A DNA stretch of 64,000 nt, from NCBI GenBank assembly GCA_903907905.1, contig CAIVPX010000144.1, positions 1 through 64,000 on the forward strand, in the 5' to 3' direction. Positions 8,658-17,329 of this stretch are shown one piece after another. The notes under the pieces are model-generated. The model made no database searches and was not told the origin of the DNA. It saw only the letters and a list, made by a program, of their open reading frames with translations. The DNA comes from an uncultured bacterium (GTDB lineage: Bacteria > Pseudomonadota > Gammaproteobacteria > Burkholderiales > Burkholderiaceae_E). The translations under genes were made by a program, and so were the position numbers. Each line of letters begins with the position of its first letter. The first letter of the stretch is position 1.

Positions 8658-11018
8658 TCATGCAATGCGCCCGAGAGCCCGCAAAATGCGCTCGGGGGTG
8701 ACGGGTAACTGGAAAATTTCGGCTCCGAAGGGGGCCAAGGCATCGTTGATGGCGTTGGCAACGCAGGCTGAGGCGCCAACGATTCCCGCTTCTCCAACCC
8801 CTTTGGTGCCCAGAAGGGTATCGCCGACGGGCGTCTCCACATGGCCAATTTCGATGTCGGGCATGTCGGCGGCCATGGGAACCAGGTAGTCGGCCATGGT
8901 TGCGGCAAGCATCTGGCCGTTTTCATCGTAGGCGCACTCCTCAAAAAGAGCTGCACCGATTCCCTGCACCACAGCGCCGCGGATTTGCTCGTCGGCGAGC
9001 ATGGGATTGACGATACGCCCACAGTCGTCAACCACCCAGTGCCTGAGCAATCGAACAAAGCCGGTGTCAGGGTCGACTTCGACCAGACTCGCTTGAATGC
9101 CGTTGGCAACCAGAAAAGGCCGACGCGAGGCATGGTGCCGCGTGACCATCGGATCGGTGGAGGCGTCCGCAGGCATGAGGTGCTGGCAGTAATGCATTGC
9201 AAAGGCAATCTCGGACAGCGTGACCGAGCGATCGGTTCCCGCAACGGTCACTTGGCCTTCAGACAGTTCCAGATCCGCTGACGAGGTCTCGAGGAGTTCA
9301 CCCGCAGCATTGAGGATGTTTTGTCGAAGGGCCACCGCAGCGAGCATGGCGGCCTCGCCGGCGATCGTGAGCCCACGCGATGCGTAGCTTCCGCCCCCCA
9401 TCGGCGTGACAGCGGTATCACCGTGGATGATTGTGATGGCTTCGAAAGGAAGCCTGAGTGCATCGCCGACGATTTGGGCGAGGGCAACTTCCAGGCCTTG
9501 GCCTTGAAACTGCGCGCTGGTGATGCAGGAGACCGTTCCTCCGGGCTCAAGGCGAACACTGCAGCCGTCGCTTGCTGAAATGGGTACGCGTGACGAGCCG
9601 TAAAACATGGGGCCGGTTGCCGTTGCCTCGATGAAGCTCGCAAAGCCAATGCCCCAATGACGCCCCTGCAACCTGGCTTGCCCCTGCTCCTTGCGAAGCT
9701 CGGAATAGTTCATGAGATCGAGCAGTTTATCCAGGCAGGCCTCTTGGCTCAGTTCGCCGCCCAGATCGACGCCGGAAAGCGTGATGTTTCCCGAGCGCGC
9801 AGCGCTACGGTAATTGCGTCGTCTCAACTCAGCGGGGTCGATATGTACCGCTCTCGCAGCCGACTCGACAAGCAGTTCGGTGACCGCGCACCCGATGGGC
9901 TGCCCAACCCCCCGATAAGACCCCGTGTGCGGCTTGTTCTGAAAAACGATGCGAAGGTGAGCATCAAACGCCAGCGCGTCATAGGGGGCGCCCACCTGAT
10001 TGACGGCTTGCATGCCCTCCAGGACGCTGGAACGCGGATACGCAGAAAATGCGCCGGCTTCCATCACGTCATCGGTTGAGAAGGCAAGGAAACGTCCTGA
10101 CTGATCGAGTGCCAGCGCTGCGTTGGCCGCGTGCGCGCGGGCGTGGTTGTCGCTCACGAACGCCTCGAATCGATCGCTGACAAACTTTACTGGCCGCCCG
10201 ATCAGCATTGATGACGCGGCCACAGCCATTTCGTCGTCATAGGTGTGCAGCTTGATCCCGAAGCCTCCCCCGACATCGGGAACGATCACGCGGACCCTGC
10301 TTTCGTCCAAGCCAAGCTGCGCCGCGTAGACGCTTCGCATCTGGTGCGGGACCTGAGTCGATGCATGCAGTGTGAGCGTACCTTGGGTGGGGTCGAAGTC
10401 AGCGATCAGTGCCCGCGATTCGAGAGGAACGCCGGTAAGCCTTGGGAACCGCATTGAACGCCTGATGACGATGTCGGCTTCGCTGAACACCGCGCCCGGA
10501 TTGCCGCCACGCAGTTTTTTTTCGAACAAGATGTTGGAGCCGAGTTCAGCGTGAATGAGGGGGGCGCCCTCGGCAAGCGCCGCCGCTCCGGTTGCCACCA
10601 CGGGCAATGGCTCCCATTCAATTTCTATGAGCGCGGCAGCGTCCTCTGCGATGGCACGGGAGTTCGCAATCACGATCGCGACCGGCTGACCCTGCCAGAG
10701 TGCCCGCCCGTTTGCCAGCGGCGATTGCGGCGCGGAGCGGTGTTCGGGGACTTGCGTAAATTGGGTCGTCCAGGGTTTGCAAATCGTGAGCAGATCGTTC
10801 GCAGTGAAGACCTTGATTACCCCAGGCAGGGAAAGAGCCTGGGTGGAATCGATACGCAAGATGTCGGCGTGAGCGTACTGGCTGCGAACAAACGACGCGT
10901 GCAGCAAGCCGTTTGGTCGCACATCATCGGTGTATCGGCCGCGGCCGGTCACGAGTTGCCTCGCCTTGGGGCGCCTCAGTGGTGCGCCGACCAGTTTCTT
11001 GGGGGAAGGTACGTTCAC
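8658..11018 (-). CDS. Molybdenum hydroxylase large (molybdopterin-binding) subunit, CoxL/xanthine dehydrogenase type
   Basis: 786 residues, full length for CoxL-type subunits. It starts with the usual RPKARQLVTGRGRYTDD segment. The active-site loop reads HTGSYRGVGQP (about residue 366), not the AYRCSFR loop of true form I CO dehydrogenase, so it is not a CO oxidiser. GTKGVGEAGIVG near residue 739 carries the conserved catalytic Glu region. Family members hydroxylate purines, nicotinate, isoquinoline and similar heterocycles. No XdhC/CoxF-type cofactor maturation gene is present in the window. It lies 36 bases after an amidohydrolase gene, which suggests hydroxylation plus deamination of the same ring. 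Confidence 0.95.
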   Translation of the reverse strand: MNVPSPKKLVGAPLRRPKARQLVTGRGRYTDDVRPNGLLHASFVRSQYAHADILRIDSTQALSLPGVIKVFTANDLLTICKPWTTQFTQVPEHRSAPQSPLANGRALWQGQPVAIVIANSRAIAEDAAALIEIEWEPLPVVATGAAALAEGAPLIHAELGSNILFEKKLRGGNPGAVFSEADIVIRRSMRFPRLTGVPLESRALIADFDPTQGTLTLHASTQVPHQMRSVYAAQLGLDESRVRVIVPDVGGGFGIKLHTYDDEMAVAASSMLIGRPVKFVSDRFEAFVSDNHARAHAANAALALDQSGRFLAFSTDDVMEAGAFSAYPRSSVLEGMQAVNQVGAPYDALAFDAHLRIVFQNKPHTGSYRGVGQPIGCAVTELLVESAARAVHIDPAELRRRNYRSAARSGNITLSGVDLGGELSQEACLDKLLDLMNYSELRKEQGQARLQGRHWGIGFASFIEATATGPMFYGSSRVPISASDGCSVRLEPGGTVSCITSAQFQGQGLEVALAQIVGDALRLPFEAITIIHGDTAVTPMGGGSYASRGLTIAGEAAMLAAVALRQNILNAAGELLETSSADLELSEGQVTVAGTDRSVTLSEIAFAMHYCQHLMPADASTDPMVTRHHASRRPFLVANGIQASLVEVDPDTGFVRLLRHWVVDDCGRIVNPMLADEQIRGAVVQGIGAALFEECAYDENGQMLAATMADYLVPMAADMPDIEIGHVETPVGDTLLGTKGVGEAGIVGASACVANAINDALAPFGAEIFQLPVTPERILRALGRIA

Positions 11019-11054
11019 AGCGTGTTGGATTCCTGGCTTTCAGGCAGCGGGCGC

Positions 11055-12569
11055 TCAGCCAAGCGGCGTCGCAATGAAGCGGTTAAGGCCGATGTCCTCT
11101 TGCAGCGTGAGTTCATGCGCTTTCCTGAGATACGGAGCGACCGCCCGGTTGCGATTGAGCACGGCGGCAAGATCGTGACGTAATGCGGGCATCAGGCGTT
11201 CGACTTCCTCGGCGAAGGCGGCTTCGTCGATCCGCGTGGACGCGCCATCACGAATCACCACTTCGCCATCAACAATAACATGTCGAACCGCCCGGCCGCT
11301 TTCACTGTAAACGATTTGGCGCACGGGGTCATTCAAGGGGAGGAGCGCCGGGTCGTTCGGGTCCAGGATTGAAAAATCGGCCTTGAAGCCCGGTGCGATT
11401 TTTCCTACCTGGCCCGAGAGGCCGACTGCGGTGGCGCTGCCCTGGGTGGCGGCTCTCAGGGCATCGGCCGCCGCCGGGCGGCCTTCATTGCCGTGGCTCG
11501 CTGCAGTGAGCAGACAGAAAAGCTTCATCGATTGAAACATGTTCTGGGCATCACTGCAGCTGCAGTTGTCGGTTCCGAGTGCGACCTGTACCCCCGCTTC
11601 GATCATTTCGCGAATTGGCGCAACGCCGCTCTTTGTTTTGAGATTGCTGACTGGATTCACCGAGATTGACGTACCGGCTGCCGCAATCCGCTCGATTTCA
11701 TCTTGCGTCAGCCAAACACAATGCGCCATGGTGAGTCGGTTGTTAAGCAGTCCGATTGATTCCATGTAGCGAATCAAGGATCCGTCGAAGTGCTTGTAGT
11801 GGCGCCTTGCGTTGAGTGCCATCGATTTCGATTCGTAGACATGGGTAAACACCCGGCAGTCGGCTTCGACGGCCAGATCGACGATACGTTCGAGAAAGTC
11901 CGTCGAGCAGTTCTCGGGTGTCGCTGGACCCAAGCCCCAGGTCACGCGCTCATGTTTGCCTCGCCAGCGCGCGAGTTGGCCTCGCACCAATTCAATGATG
12001 GCCGAGGCCGTGCCCAGCGGTTTGACCGAGGCGGTCAGCGACTCGTGCAACGCTTTGGGGATGACTTCTTCCCAGAAGGGGACGCCTTTTTGCCCCGGTA
12101 CATCGGCAACTTGAAGTGCGAGGACAACCCGGATCCCCACCTCCTCATAGGCCTCGAGCATTGCCGCGACATGGTCTTCATCGAACGGGTAGACCGTCGC
12201 CATGTCTTGGATCGTGGTGATCCCGCCCCGTAGGCACTCCAGCGCACCCAACATGGCCCGCGCCTTGATTTCCTCACGTGTACGCTTCGGGTAATTGGGC
12301 GGCACGGCAACCATGTACCAGCCCTCCAAGGGCAGCGGCTCGAAGCTTCCTCGAAGCAGAACGTCGTGGGAGTGGTAATGGGCTGAAACAAAGCCCGGGA
12401 TCGCGATTCCGCCTCGGGCATCGATGATCCGGGTGGGTGAGGCGCCACACGCGGCATCTGGGCCTACCCGGGTGATTTCCGAGCCGCTTACCAGAATGTC
12501 ACCCCGCAAAGCCGGGGTGTCTGGATCGACGATCAGCGCGTTCCGGATCAGTAAACATTCTTTTTGCAT
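11055..12569 (-). CDS. Amidohydrolase/deaminase family protein (paralogue of the gene at the window start)
   Basis: 504 residues. Metal motifs: GFVSAHYHSHD (HxH), THVYESKSM (His), TMAHCVW (His) and GTDNCSCSDAQN (Asp). The beta-sandwich composite domain is formed by the first 60 residues and the C-terminal 90 (FKADFSILDPNDP, VRHVIVDGEVV). Family members deaminate or dehalogenate triazines, pyrimidines and purines. It is the first gene of the minus-strand operon that encodes the molybdenum hydroxylase. The partial gene at 1-1161 is about half identical, with both copies sharing the unusual CDNCSCSD/TDNCSCSD segment. Diverges from the transporter gene across 229 bases. Confidence 0.92.
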   Translation of the reverse strand: MQKECLLIRNALIVDPDTPALRGDILVSGSEITRVGPDAACGASPTRIIDARGGIAIPGFVSAHYHSHDVLLRGSFEPLPLEGWYMVAVPPNYPKRTREEIKARAMLGALECLRGGITTIQDMATVYPFDEDHVAAMLEAYEEVGIRVVLALQVADVPGQKGVPFWEEVIPKALHESLTASVKPLGTASAIIELVRGQLARWRGKHERVTWGLGPATPENCSTDFLERIVDLAVEADCRVFTHVYESKSMALNARRHYKHFDGSLIRYMESIGLLNNRLTMAHCVWLTQDEIERIAAAGTSISVNPVSNLKTKSGVAPIREMIEAGVQVALGTDNCSCSDAQNMFQSMKLFCLLTAASHGNEGRPAAADALRAATQGSATAVGLSGQVGKIAPGFKADFSILDPNDPALLPLNDPVRQIVYSESGRAVRHVIVDGEVVIRDGASTRIDEAAFAEEVERLMPALRHDLAAVLNRNRAVAPYLRKAHELTLQEDIGLNRFIATPLG

Positions 12570-12798
12570 GGCACCCTCGGGGGTTGGGGAAATTCAGTCG
12601 TCGCGCTGGGCCGCCTGAACGCGAGCCCGCGGGGGCCGGGCAGGCCACCCTTGAGAACATACTAATACCAGTGAATGGTCATAGCGTAGAGCGCGATACG
12701 CCGTAGCCGGTTGCCGCCAAGAGCCGGTCTGCATCCGGTAACATCTCGTTGGTTTCCGTCTTGCGTCATCGCCGGGAACCGACCAGCCGGATATTGTC

Positions 12799-14649
12799 TT
12801 GAAAGCCGAGCGCTCCATCGATCCATCACCGCCGCTTGCCGCGCTTCGGGCCCATCCAGTCCTGGGCAAACTCCCGGGGCCCTTGATTTCGGGACTGCTG
12901 CCGGACATGCGACCGGTCAGCTTCGAGGCAGGCGACTGGGTGATGCAGCGGGGCGAGCCTGCGCGCGAGATGTTGCTGATTACCGGGGGGCGTGTTGCGC
13001 GTGAGGACGACGGTGTGCCGGCGCCGTGCGTTCTCGGCCCGCTCGACCTGGTCGGGCAGGAGGCGGCCGGGCTGGCCATCTATCAGGCGAACGTTCGGGC
13101 CTTGTCCTCAGTGGACGGGTGGCTGATTCCTGCGCAGGCGCTGTCGCGTCTGTGTGTGCAGGCTCCAGGCCTGGGGGCCTTGCTCACGCATTCACTCTTG
13201 CGACCCCATGCTGCTGCAGCGCTTGCCCAGGGCCCGCAGACTCGACCCGCTTCAGTTCAAGGGCCAAGCAACAAGGTGCTGGCGGGCTGGGGCTTCACGC
13301 TGATCCTGCCGCCGATCCTGTTCGCGCTTGGGTCGATGGCCGACCTGTCGGTACAGGCCTGCATCTACCTTTCAATTATCGGCGTCGTCATCACCATGTG
13401 GGTCTTCGCGGTGGTGGACCTCTTCTTGCCGCCCCTGCTTGCGTTGATCTGTGTGCTGTTCATCGGACTGGCACCGCCTTCGGTTGTCCTGGCCGGTTTC
13501 TCGTCGCCCAGTTTTGTCACCTTGCTCGGTGTGTTCGGGCTGGCTGCGATGCTGGTTGAATCGGGACTGAGCACCCGGGTGCTGCTTTGGCTCCTGCTTC
13601 GACTGCCAGATGGCAGCCCATGGCGTCAGGCGGCGCTGCTTCTTTTCGGGTTGGTGCTCTCTGTCGGCGGCAACCCGGTGAGCCGCGTGTTGCTGCTGAT
13701 GCCGGCCTTTCGTGACCTGAATCAGGGGCTGCGACTGGCGCCGGGCAGTCTTGCCACCACGGCGCTCTTTGCTGGCGCGTATGGCGGCGCGATGCTGTTC
13801 ACATCGACATTCGCCTCCGGTAAGTCGGCGACAATCTCGGTCATCGGCTTGCTGCCGGCCCACCAGCAGACCCATATTTCGGGCCTCCTCTGGATCGGGG
13901 CGGCGTCCTTGTCGACCCTCCTGCTCGCCCTGACCCACTTCTTGAGCGTGCAACGGCAGTTCCGCTCGGACGAATCAGCGCCGGTCGATCGTCGGCTGCT
14001 CGCTGATCGACTGGCCTTGCTCGGGCCGATGGGCCTGCCCGAGAAGCTCACCGCGCTCGGCTTCGTCATCTTTCTGGCGGGTTCGCTCACCACCTCGCTT
14101 CATCAGGTGCCGCCTTCGGCGGTCGCGGGCGCCGTGCTGGTCATGCTGCTCGTGACCGGTGTGATGAGCCGGATCAATTTTCAAAAAAGTATCGACTGGT
14201 CGCTCATCGTTTTCCTGGTCAGCGTCGACTGCCTCATTCGCGTGATGGACTACCTGGGCCTTGCGACCCCGCTCGGGTCGGCGTTGGGGGGGGCTTCGAT
14301 GCTCGTCCAGGGCCGGGTGATCAACTTCCTGTTGCTGGCGCTTACGGTCGTTTTATCGGTGCGCCTGCTGCTGCCCATCCCCGCAGGGATGCTGATTGCT
14401 GCCGTGGTCCTCCTGCCGATCGCTCAGGCCGAGGGCGTTCACCCATTCATCTGTATTTTTGCGATCGTGGTGTTCAGCGATATCTGGTTCTTCCGGCACC
14501 AAAACGAGGTCTATCTCATGGGGATCGCCGAAACCGGACCGTTCCGACTCAACGAGGCAGCCTTCATGCGCCACAACATGGTCATGAATCTCGCTCGAAT
14601 CACCGTGGTGTTCGCATCGATCCCGATGTGGCGCTGGATGGGGCTGTGA
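12799..14649 (+). CDS. Cyclic-nucleotide-binding-like domain fused to an SLC13/DASS-type anion transporter
   Basis: 616 residues. Residues 15-120 resemble a cNMP-binding domain: HPVLGKLPGPLISGLLPD, VSFEAGDWVMQRGEPAREM, LLITGGRVARED. From about residue 155 there are at least ten hydrophobic helices with SLC13-like features (SSPSFVTLLGVFGLAAMLVESGL; SVGGNPVSRVLLLMPAF; a re-entrant FTSTFASGKSATISVIGLL). The start is a TTG at 12799, chosen because the domain similarity needs these residues; the next ATG (12907) would cut the cNMP fold. No strong ribosome site is visible. The family imports di- or tricarboxylates, sulfate or sulfonates. It overlaps the next gene by one base, so the two products probably work together. 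Confidence 0.8.
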   Translation: MKAERSIDPSPPLAALRAHPVLGKLPGPLISGLLPDMRPVSFEAGDWVMQRGEPAREMLLITGGRVAREDDGVPAPCVLGPLDLVGQEAAGLAIYQANVRALSSVDGWLIPAQALSRLCVQAPGLGALLTHSLLRPHAAAALAQGPQTRPASVQGPSNKVLAGWGFTLILPPILFALGSMADLSVQACIYLSIIGVVITMWVFAVVDLFLPPLLALICVLFIGLAPPSVVLAGFSSPSFVTLLGVFGLAAMLVESGLSTRVLLWLLLRLPDGSPWRQAALLLFGLVLSVGGNPVSRVLLLMPAFRDLNQGLRLAPGSLATTALFAGAYGGAMLFTSTFASGKSATISVIGLLPAHQQTHISGLLWIGAASLSTLLLALTHFLSVQRQFRSDESAPVDRRLLADRLALLGPMGLPEKLTALGFVIFLAGSLTTSLHQVPPSAVAGAVLVMLLVTGVMSRINFQKSIDWSLIVFLVSVDCLIRVMDYLGLATPLGSALGGASMLVQGRVINFLLLALTVVLSVRLLLPIPAGMLIAAVVLLPIAQAEGVHPFICIFAIVVFSDIWFFRHQNEVYLMGIAETGPFRLNEAAFMRHNMVMNLARITVVFASIPMWRWMGL

Positions 14650-15689
14650 TGAGTGCATCAGGCCGCACCCGGTTGATGCTGGCCATGATCGGCTTGTTTC
14701 TGGCGGTCGGATTAGTGCTTCTCACCGTCTTCAATTCGACCAAGCCACGAATCGTGATCGTTCACTCGCTGAGCGATGCGTCGTCGTGGACTGCGGCAGT
14801 CAACCGTGGGATTCGCGCCGCATTGAGCGGCAACCGTATGCCCATTTCGGTTTCGCTCGATTATCTGGACCTTGATCGGCTGTCTCAGGAGGCCGATCGT
14901 GGCGCGCTGGCCGCCAGCGTGCGAGGACGCATCGAGTCGATTCGTCCCGACGTGCTGATTGTCGTCGATGACGAGTCGAGCGACCTCATCGGTCGCCACT
15001 ACGCGCGGGGCAGATCGGCAACTGCGGTGGTCTACACGGGTGTGCTGGCGGACCCGAGGTCTTACGGGTACGTCGACCCTGCGGTCGCGATCGGTATCCG
15101 CGAGACCTTGCCGCTGGAGGCGATTGCCACGGTGATCGGGCACACGCATGGGGCTCGTCCTGCCCGGATCGCCGTTGTCGGTGCCGCCACCCTGACGGGG
15201 CTCGCCGAGATGCAGCAGGTGCGCGATCACGATTGGGGGTCGCTCGAAATTGTCGCGAGCGAGTCCGTGCCTCACTTCGAAGCCTGGAAGCGCTTCGTTG
15301 AGGGGCCCGCCCGGTCCGCCGATGTACTGATCGCGCTCACGATGGACAATCTTGCGCGTGATGCAAGCGACTTGCGATCGATGCCCGAAGATCAGGTCGC
15401 GACGTGGACCGAGCGCTACGCCGTGCCGCTCACAATCGGCGTACGGGAGTCTTATGTGCGCTCGGGGGGCGCGCTTGCGGTGTCCGCGCCACCGCTTGAG
15501 TATGGGCGGGTTGCCGTGGAACTGGCGCTGAAACGCTTGACCGATCGGCGCTTCGCTCTTGAGGGCGGCAGCATGACGCTGGGCTCGTATGACGTTTCGC
15601 TGCGCGTGCCCGCCCTCGAGCAGCGCGGGGTGAGTCTGCCGGCGATTTACCATGAGGCCGCTCGTGGCGCTGGCCTGCTCTATCGCTGA
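14649..15689 (+). CDS. Membrane-anchored periplasmic-binding-like protein (ABC_sub_bind-like)
   Basis: 346 residues. An N-terminal hydrophobic helix (LMLAMIGLFLAVGLVLLTV) without a clear cleavage site or lipobox suggests a membrane-anchored periplasmic domain. The body resembles type I periplasmic binding proteins of the ABC_sub_bind/TrpX kind: PRIVIVHSLSD, RPDVLIVVDDESSDLIGRHY, PLTIGVRESYVRSGGALAVS, EYGRVAVELALKRL. The ATG overlaps the stop of the transporter gene (TGATG), so the pair is translationally coupled. It may present substrate to, or sense substrate for, the cNMP-SLC13 fusion. This pairing is inferred from gene order only. Confidence 0.7.
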   Translation: MSASGRTRLMLAMIGLFLAVGLVLLTVFNSTKPRIVIVHSLSDASSWTAAVNRGIRAALSGNRMPISVSLDYLDLDRLSQEADRGALAASVRGRIESIRPDVLIVVDDESSDLIGRHYARGRSATAVVYTGVLADPRSYGYVDPAVAIGIRETLPLEAIATVIGHTHGARPARIAVVGAATLTGLAEMQQVRDHDWGSLEIVASESVPHFEAWKRFVEGPARSADVLIALTMDNLARDASDLRSMPEDQVATWTERYAVPLTIGVRESYVRSGGALAVSAPPLEYGRVAVELALKRLTDRRFALEGGSMTLGSYDVSLRVPALEQRGVSLPAIYHEAARGAGLLYR

Positions 15690-15782
15690 GACTGGGTGCT
15701 GTCGATCTCCACGGCGCTCTGTGGCTTTCGCTCGATCGAGTGAGGCGGCCCGCGTGACGTCAGTCGCGTGACCGGTCGAGTT

Positions 15783-16868
15783 CTAACGTCGAGTGGCCAG
15801 AATAATGCCGGTGGTACTGATGCCGTAGCCGTAGCCCAGGCGAAAATTGAGCGGTGCCGGGGTGGCCTTTTCAAACAGCCGCGCGAGCGCGGGCTGGTAC
15901 ATGTAATCGAACATCGGGATCGGCCGTGTGTAGCGGCCAAACGGTCGGACCTGCCAGGCGCTGGCGTCGTAGGCAATCACCGGGACGCCAGTGTCGTCCT
16001 GGAGGATTCGGACGCTGCGTTCCATCACGGCGCTTCGGATCCGCAAGAAGTTTTCCGCGTGTGGCAGGTAAGACGCGCTCTTGAAAAATGCGTCCGAGGT
16101 TCCCTGCCGTTCGATGAACTTGAAAAACGCGCCGTCGATGAGTCCAGCATTGGACAGGTCGATGCTGAAGTAATACAGCTTGCGCTCGGTCGCACGATCG
16201 CGATCGAAAAAGCTGATTTCGATGCCGTTGGGCCGAACGCGCGCCGGGACTGCCAGAGTGACCGTGTCGCCGTCTTCGCGCAGGCCGATATGGCGTACCT
16301 CGGTGATCTCCATGCCCGACCTCGCGAGAAACACATACAGCAGCGGCAGCACACCCGAAAAGGCATGTCCCTGCAGATCTTTCTGCATGTCGGCCGTCAC
16401 AAAAAAGCTTGCGTCAAAGATCGTCCTCAGCGCTTCGCGCAAGCTCTCAAGGCCCCGTTGCCGATCTTCAGCGGAGAGGGTTCTGAGATTGATCAGGCGC
16501 CCGGGCGGCTCCAGACCTGCCAGCACGTAGGTGCGCGCGTCCGGAAAAAAGTTGCGGGCATAGAGGTAGTCTGGGCCGCTGAACATGTAGAGCAAGGTTT
16601 GGCTCGGCGGGCCCAGGTGCGCCGCTGACCACGCCCGCACCGGGCCGAGTTGCGAACTCTCCAACTGTGCCCAGGCCGCGTTCAACATCTCGGCATGAAT
16701 CGTCCAGCCGGTCTCCTGGGTCAGTTGCTGGACGCCCGTGTGTGGGGCGGCCTCGAGTCCCGCGAGATAGCGGGCGATATCGTTCTGATGGATACCGCTC
16801 GCCACCGCAGTGGAGAGCCCGATACTCACGAAAAGTCCAAACGAAATGAGCCGGCTGATGAAATTCAT
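15783..16868 (-). CDS. Secreted protein of unknown function
   Basis: 361 residues with a probable signal peptide (MNFISRLISFGLFVSIGLST, cleavage near AVASG). I do not recognise the family. Segments that look conserved and could seed a search are MFSGPDYLYARNFFPDA, YVLAGLEPPGRLIN, LRTIFDASFFVTADMQ and GVLPLLYVFLARSG. The protein appears globular, with no transmembrane helix after the signal and no repeats. It converges with the binding-protein gene across 93 bases and is preceded by a 461-base gap. Not obviously linked to its neighbours. Confidence 0.75.
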   Translation of the reverse strand: MNFISRLISFGLFVSIGLSTAVASGIHQNDIARYLAGLEAAPHTGVQQLTQETGWTIHAEMLNAAWAQLESSQLGPVRAWSAAHLGPPSQTLLYMFSGPDYLYARNFFPDARTYVLAGLEPPGRLINLRTLSAEDRQRGLESLREALRTIFDASFFVTADMQKDLQGHAFSGVLPLLYVFLARSGMEITEVRHIGLREDGDTVTLAVPARVRPNGIEISFFDRDRATERKLYYFSIDLSNAGLIDGAFFKFIERQGTSDAFFKSASYLPHAENFLRIRSAVMERSVRILQDDTGVPVIAYDASAWQVRPFGRYTRPIPMFDYMYQPALARLFEKATPAPLNFRLGYGYGISTTGIILATRR

Positions 16869-16948
16869 GGTTCAGTGCAAGCGGTGAGCGCGCCCCAGAT
16901 CGGCGGTGTTTGCACCCTGGGACGCAAGGGTTTCAATGGCGCTCTGGT

Positions 16949-16965
16949 GTTTAGTGAAAGTTTAG
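16949..16965. promoter_or_regulatory. Possible operator: GTTTAG direct repeat with 11-base spacing
   Basis: GTTTAG occurs at 16949 and 16960, one helical turn apart, about 80 bases upstream of the secreted-protein start. Spacing of this type is typical of OmpR/PhoB-class response regulator sites. No further support. Confidence 0.2.
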
Positions 16966-17145
16966 AGAGTCTACTGGAGTCAGGTCCGCCGAACGCTTCG
17001 GCCCCACGCGTCACCGGGTGGTAATCAGCAGGCCGGTGCCAGTTTTCGCGCTTGGGTCGAGACCTGTTGGGTGTTGGGTGTCTCACCATAGCGATGCATG
17101 CTGCTCAACGCGAGGGGCGTATCCCCTCAGTGATCGCGTTTCAGT

Positions 17146-17177
17146 GGAAATCAAAGCGCGTTAGATTTCCATGGAAA
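17146..17177. repeat. Overlapping inverted repeats
   Basis: GGAAATC (17146-17152) is repeated inverted as GATTTCC (17164-17170). The second arm overlaps the perfect 12-base palindrome TTTCCATGGAAA (17166-17177). It lies beyond the OmpA stop codon. No T-run follows on either strand, so it could be a binding site or an RNA-end structure rather than a classic terminator. Confidence 0.45.
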
Positions 17178-17229
17178 CTGAGAAACTAAAGGCCACGAGG
17201 ATCGAGCATCGAGCACTGGGCTGCGCGCC

Positions 17230-17270
17230 GCAGGCTGAGGGCGCGCGCGACCCCTCAGCGACCCCTCAGC
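17230..17270. repeat. Tandem 11-base repeat and hairpin downstream of the OmpA-like gene
   Basis: CGACCCCTCAG occurs twice in tandem from about 17248. The first copy can also pair with the preceding GCTGAGGG to give an eight-base-pair stem around a GC loop. This lies 60-100 bases past the minus-strand OmpA stop and might serve as a weak terminator or mRNA end. No T-tract is present. Confidence 0.35.
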
Positions 17271-17329
17271 GAGCCGTCCAGATAACCCGGTCGTTTGAGG
17301 TGGCAACCCATGTGCCGCGGGGCTCGCCC

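Larger units (their letters stand above)
16869..17329. other. 461-base intergenic region with short repeats, no gene seen
   Basis: No supported coding frame, tRNA or riboswitch was found. It must hold the promoter of the secreted protein (minus strand) and the end of the caspase-OmpA transcript. Visible structure includes two GTTTAG hexamers 11 bases apart (16949 and 16960), a GAGGGG/CCCCTC hairpin (17112-17128), a cluster of inverted repeats at 17146-17177, and a tandem 11-base repeat near 17248-17269. Confidence 0.6.

Noticed and set aside
8658-11018. Aerobic carbon monoxide dehydrogenase
   Set aside because: The active-site loop is GSYRGVGQP, without the Cys of the form I AYRCSFR loop, so CO oxidation is unlikely.
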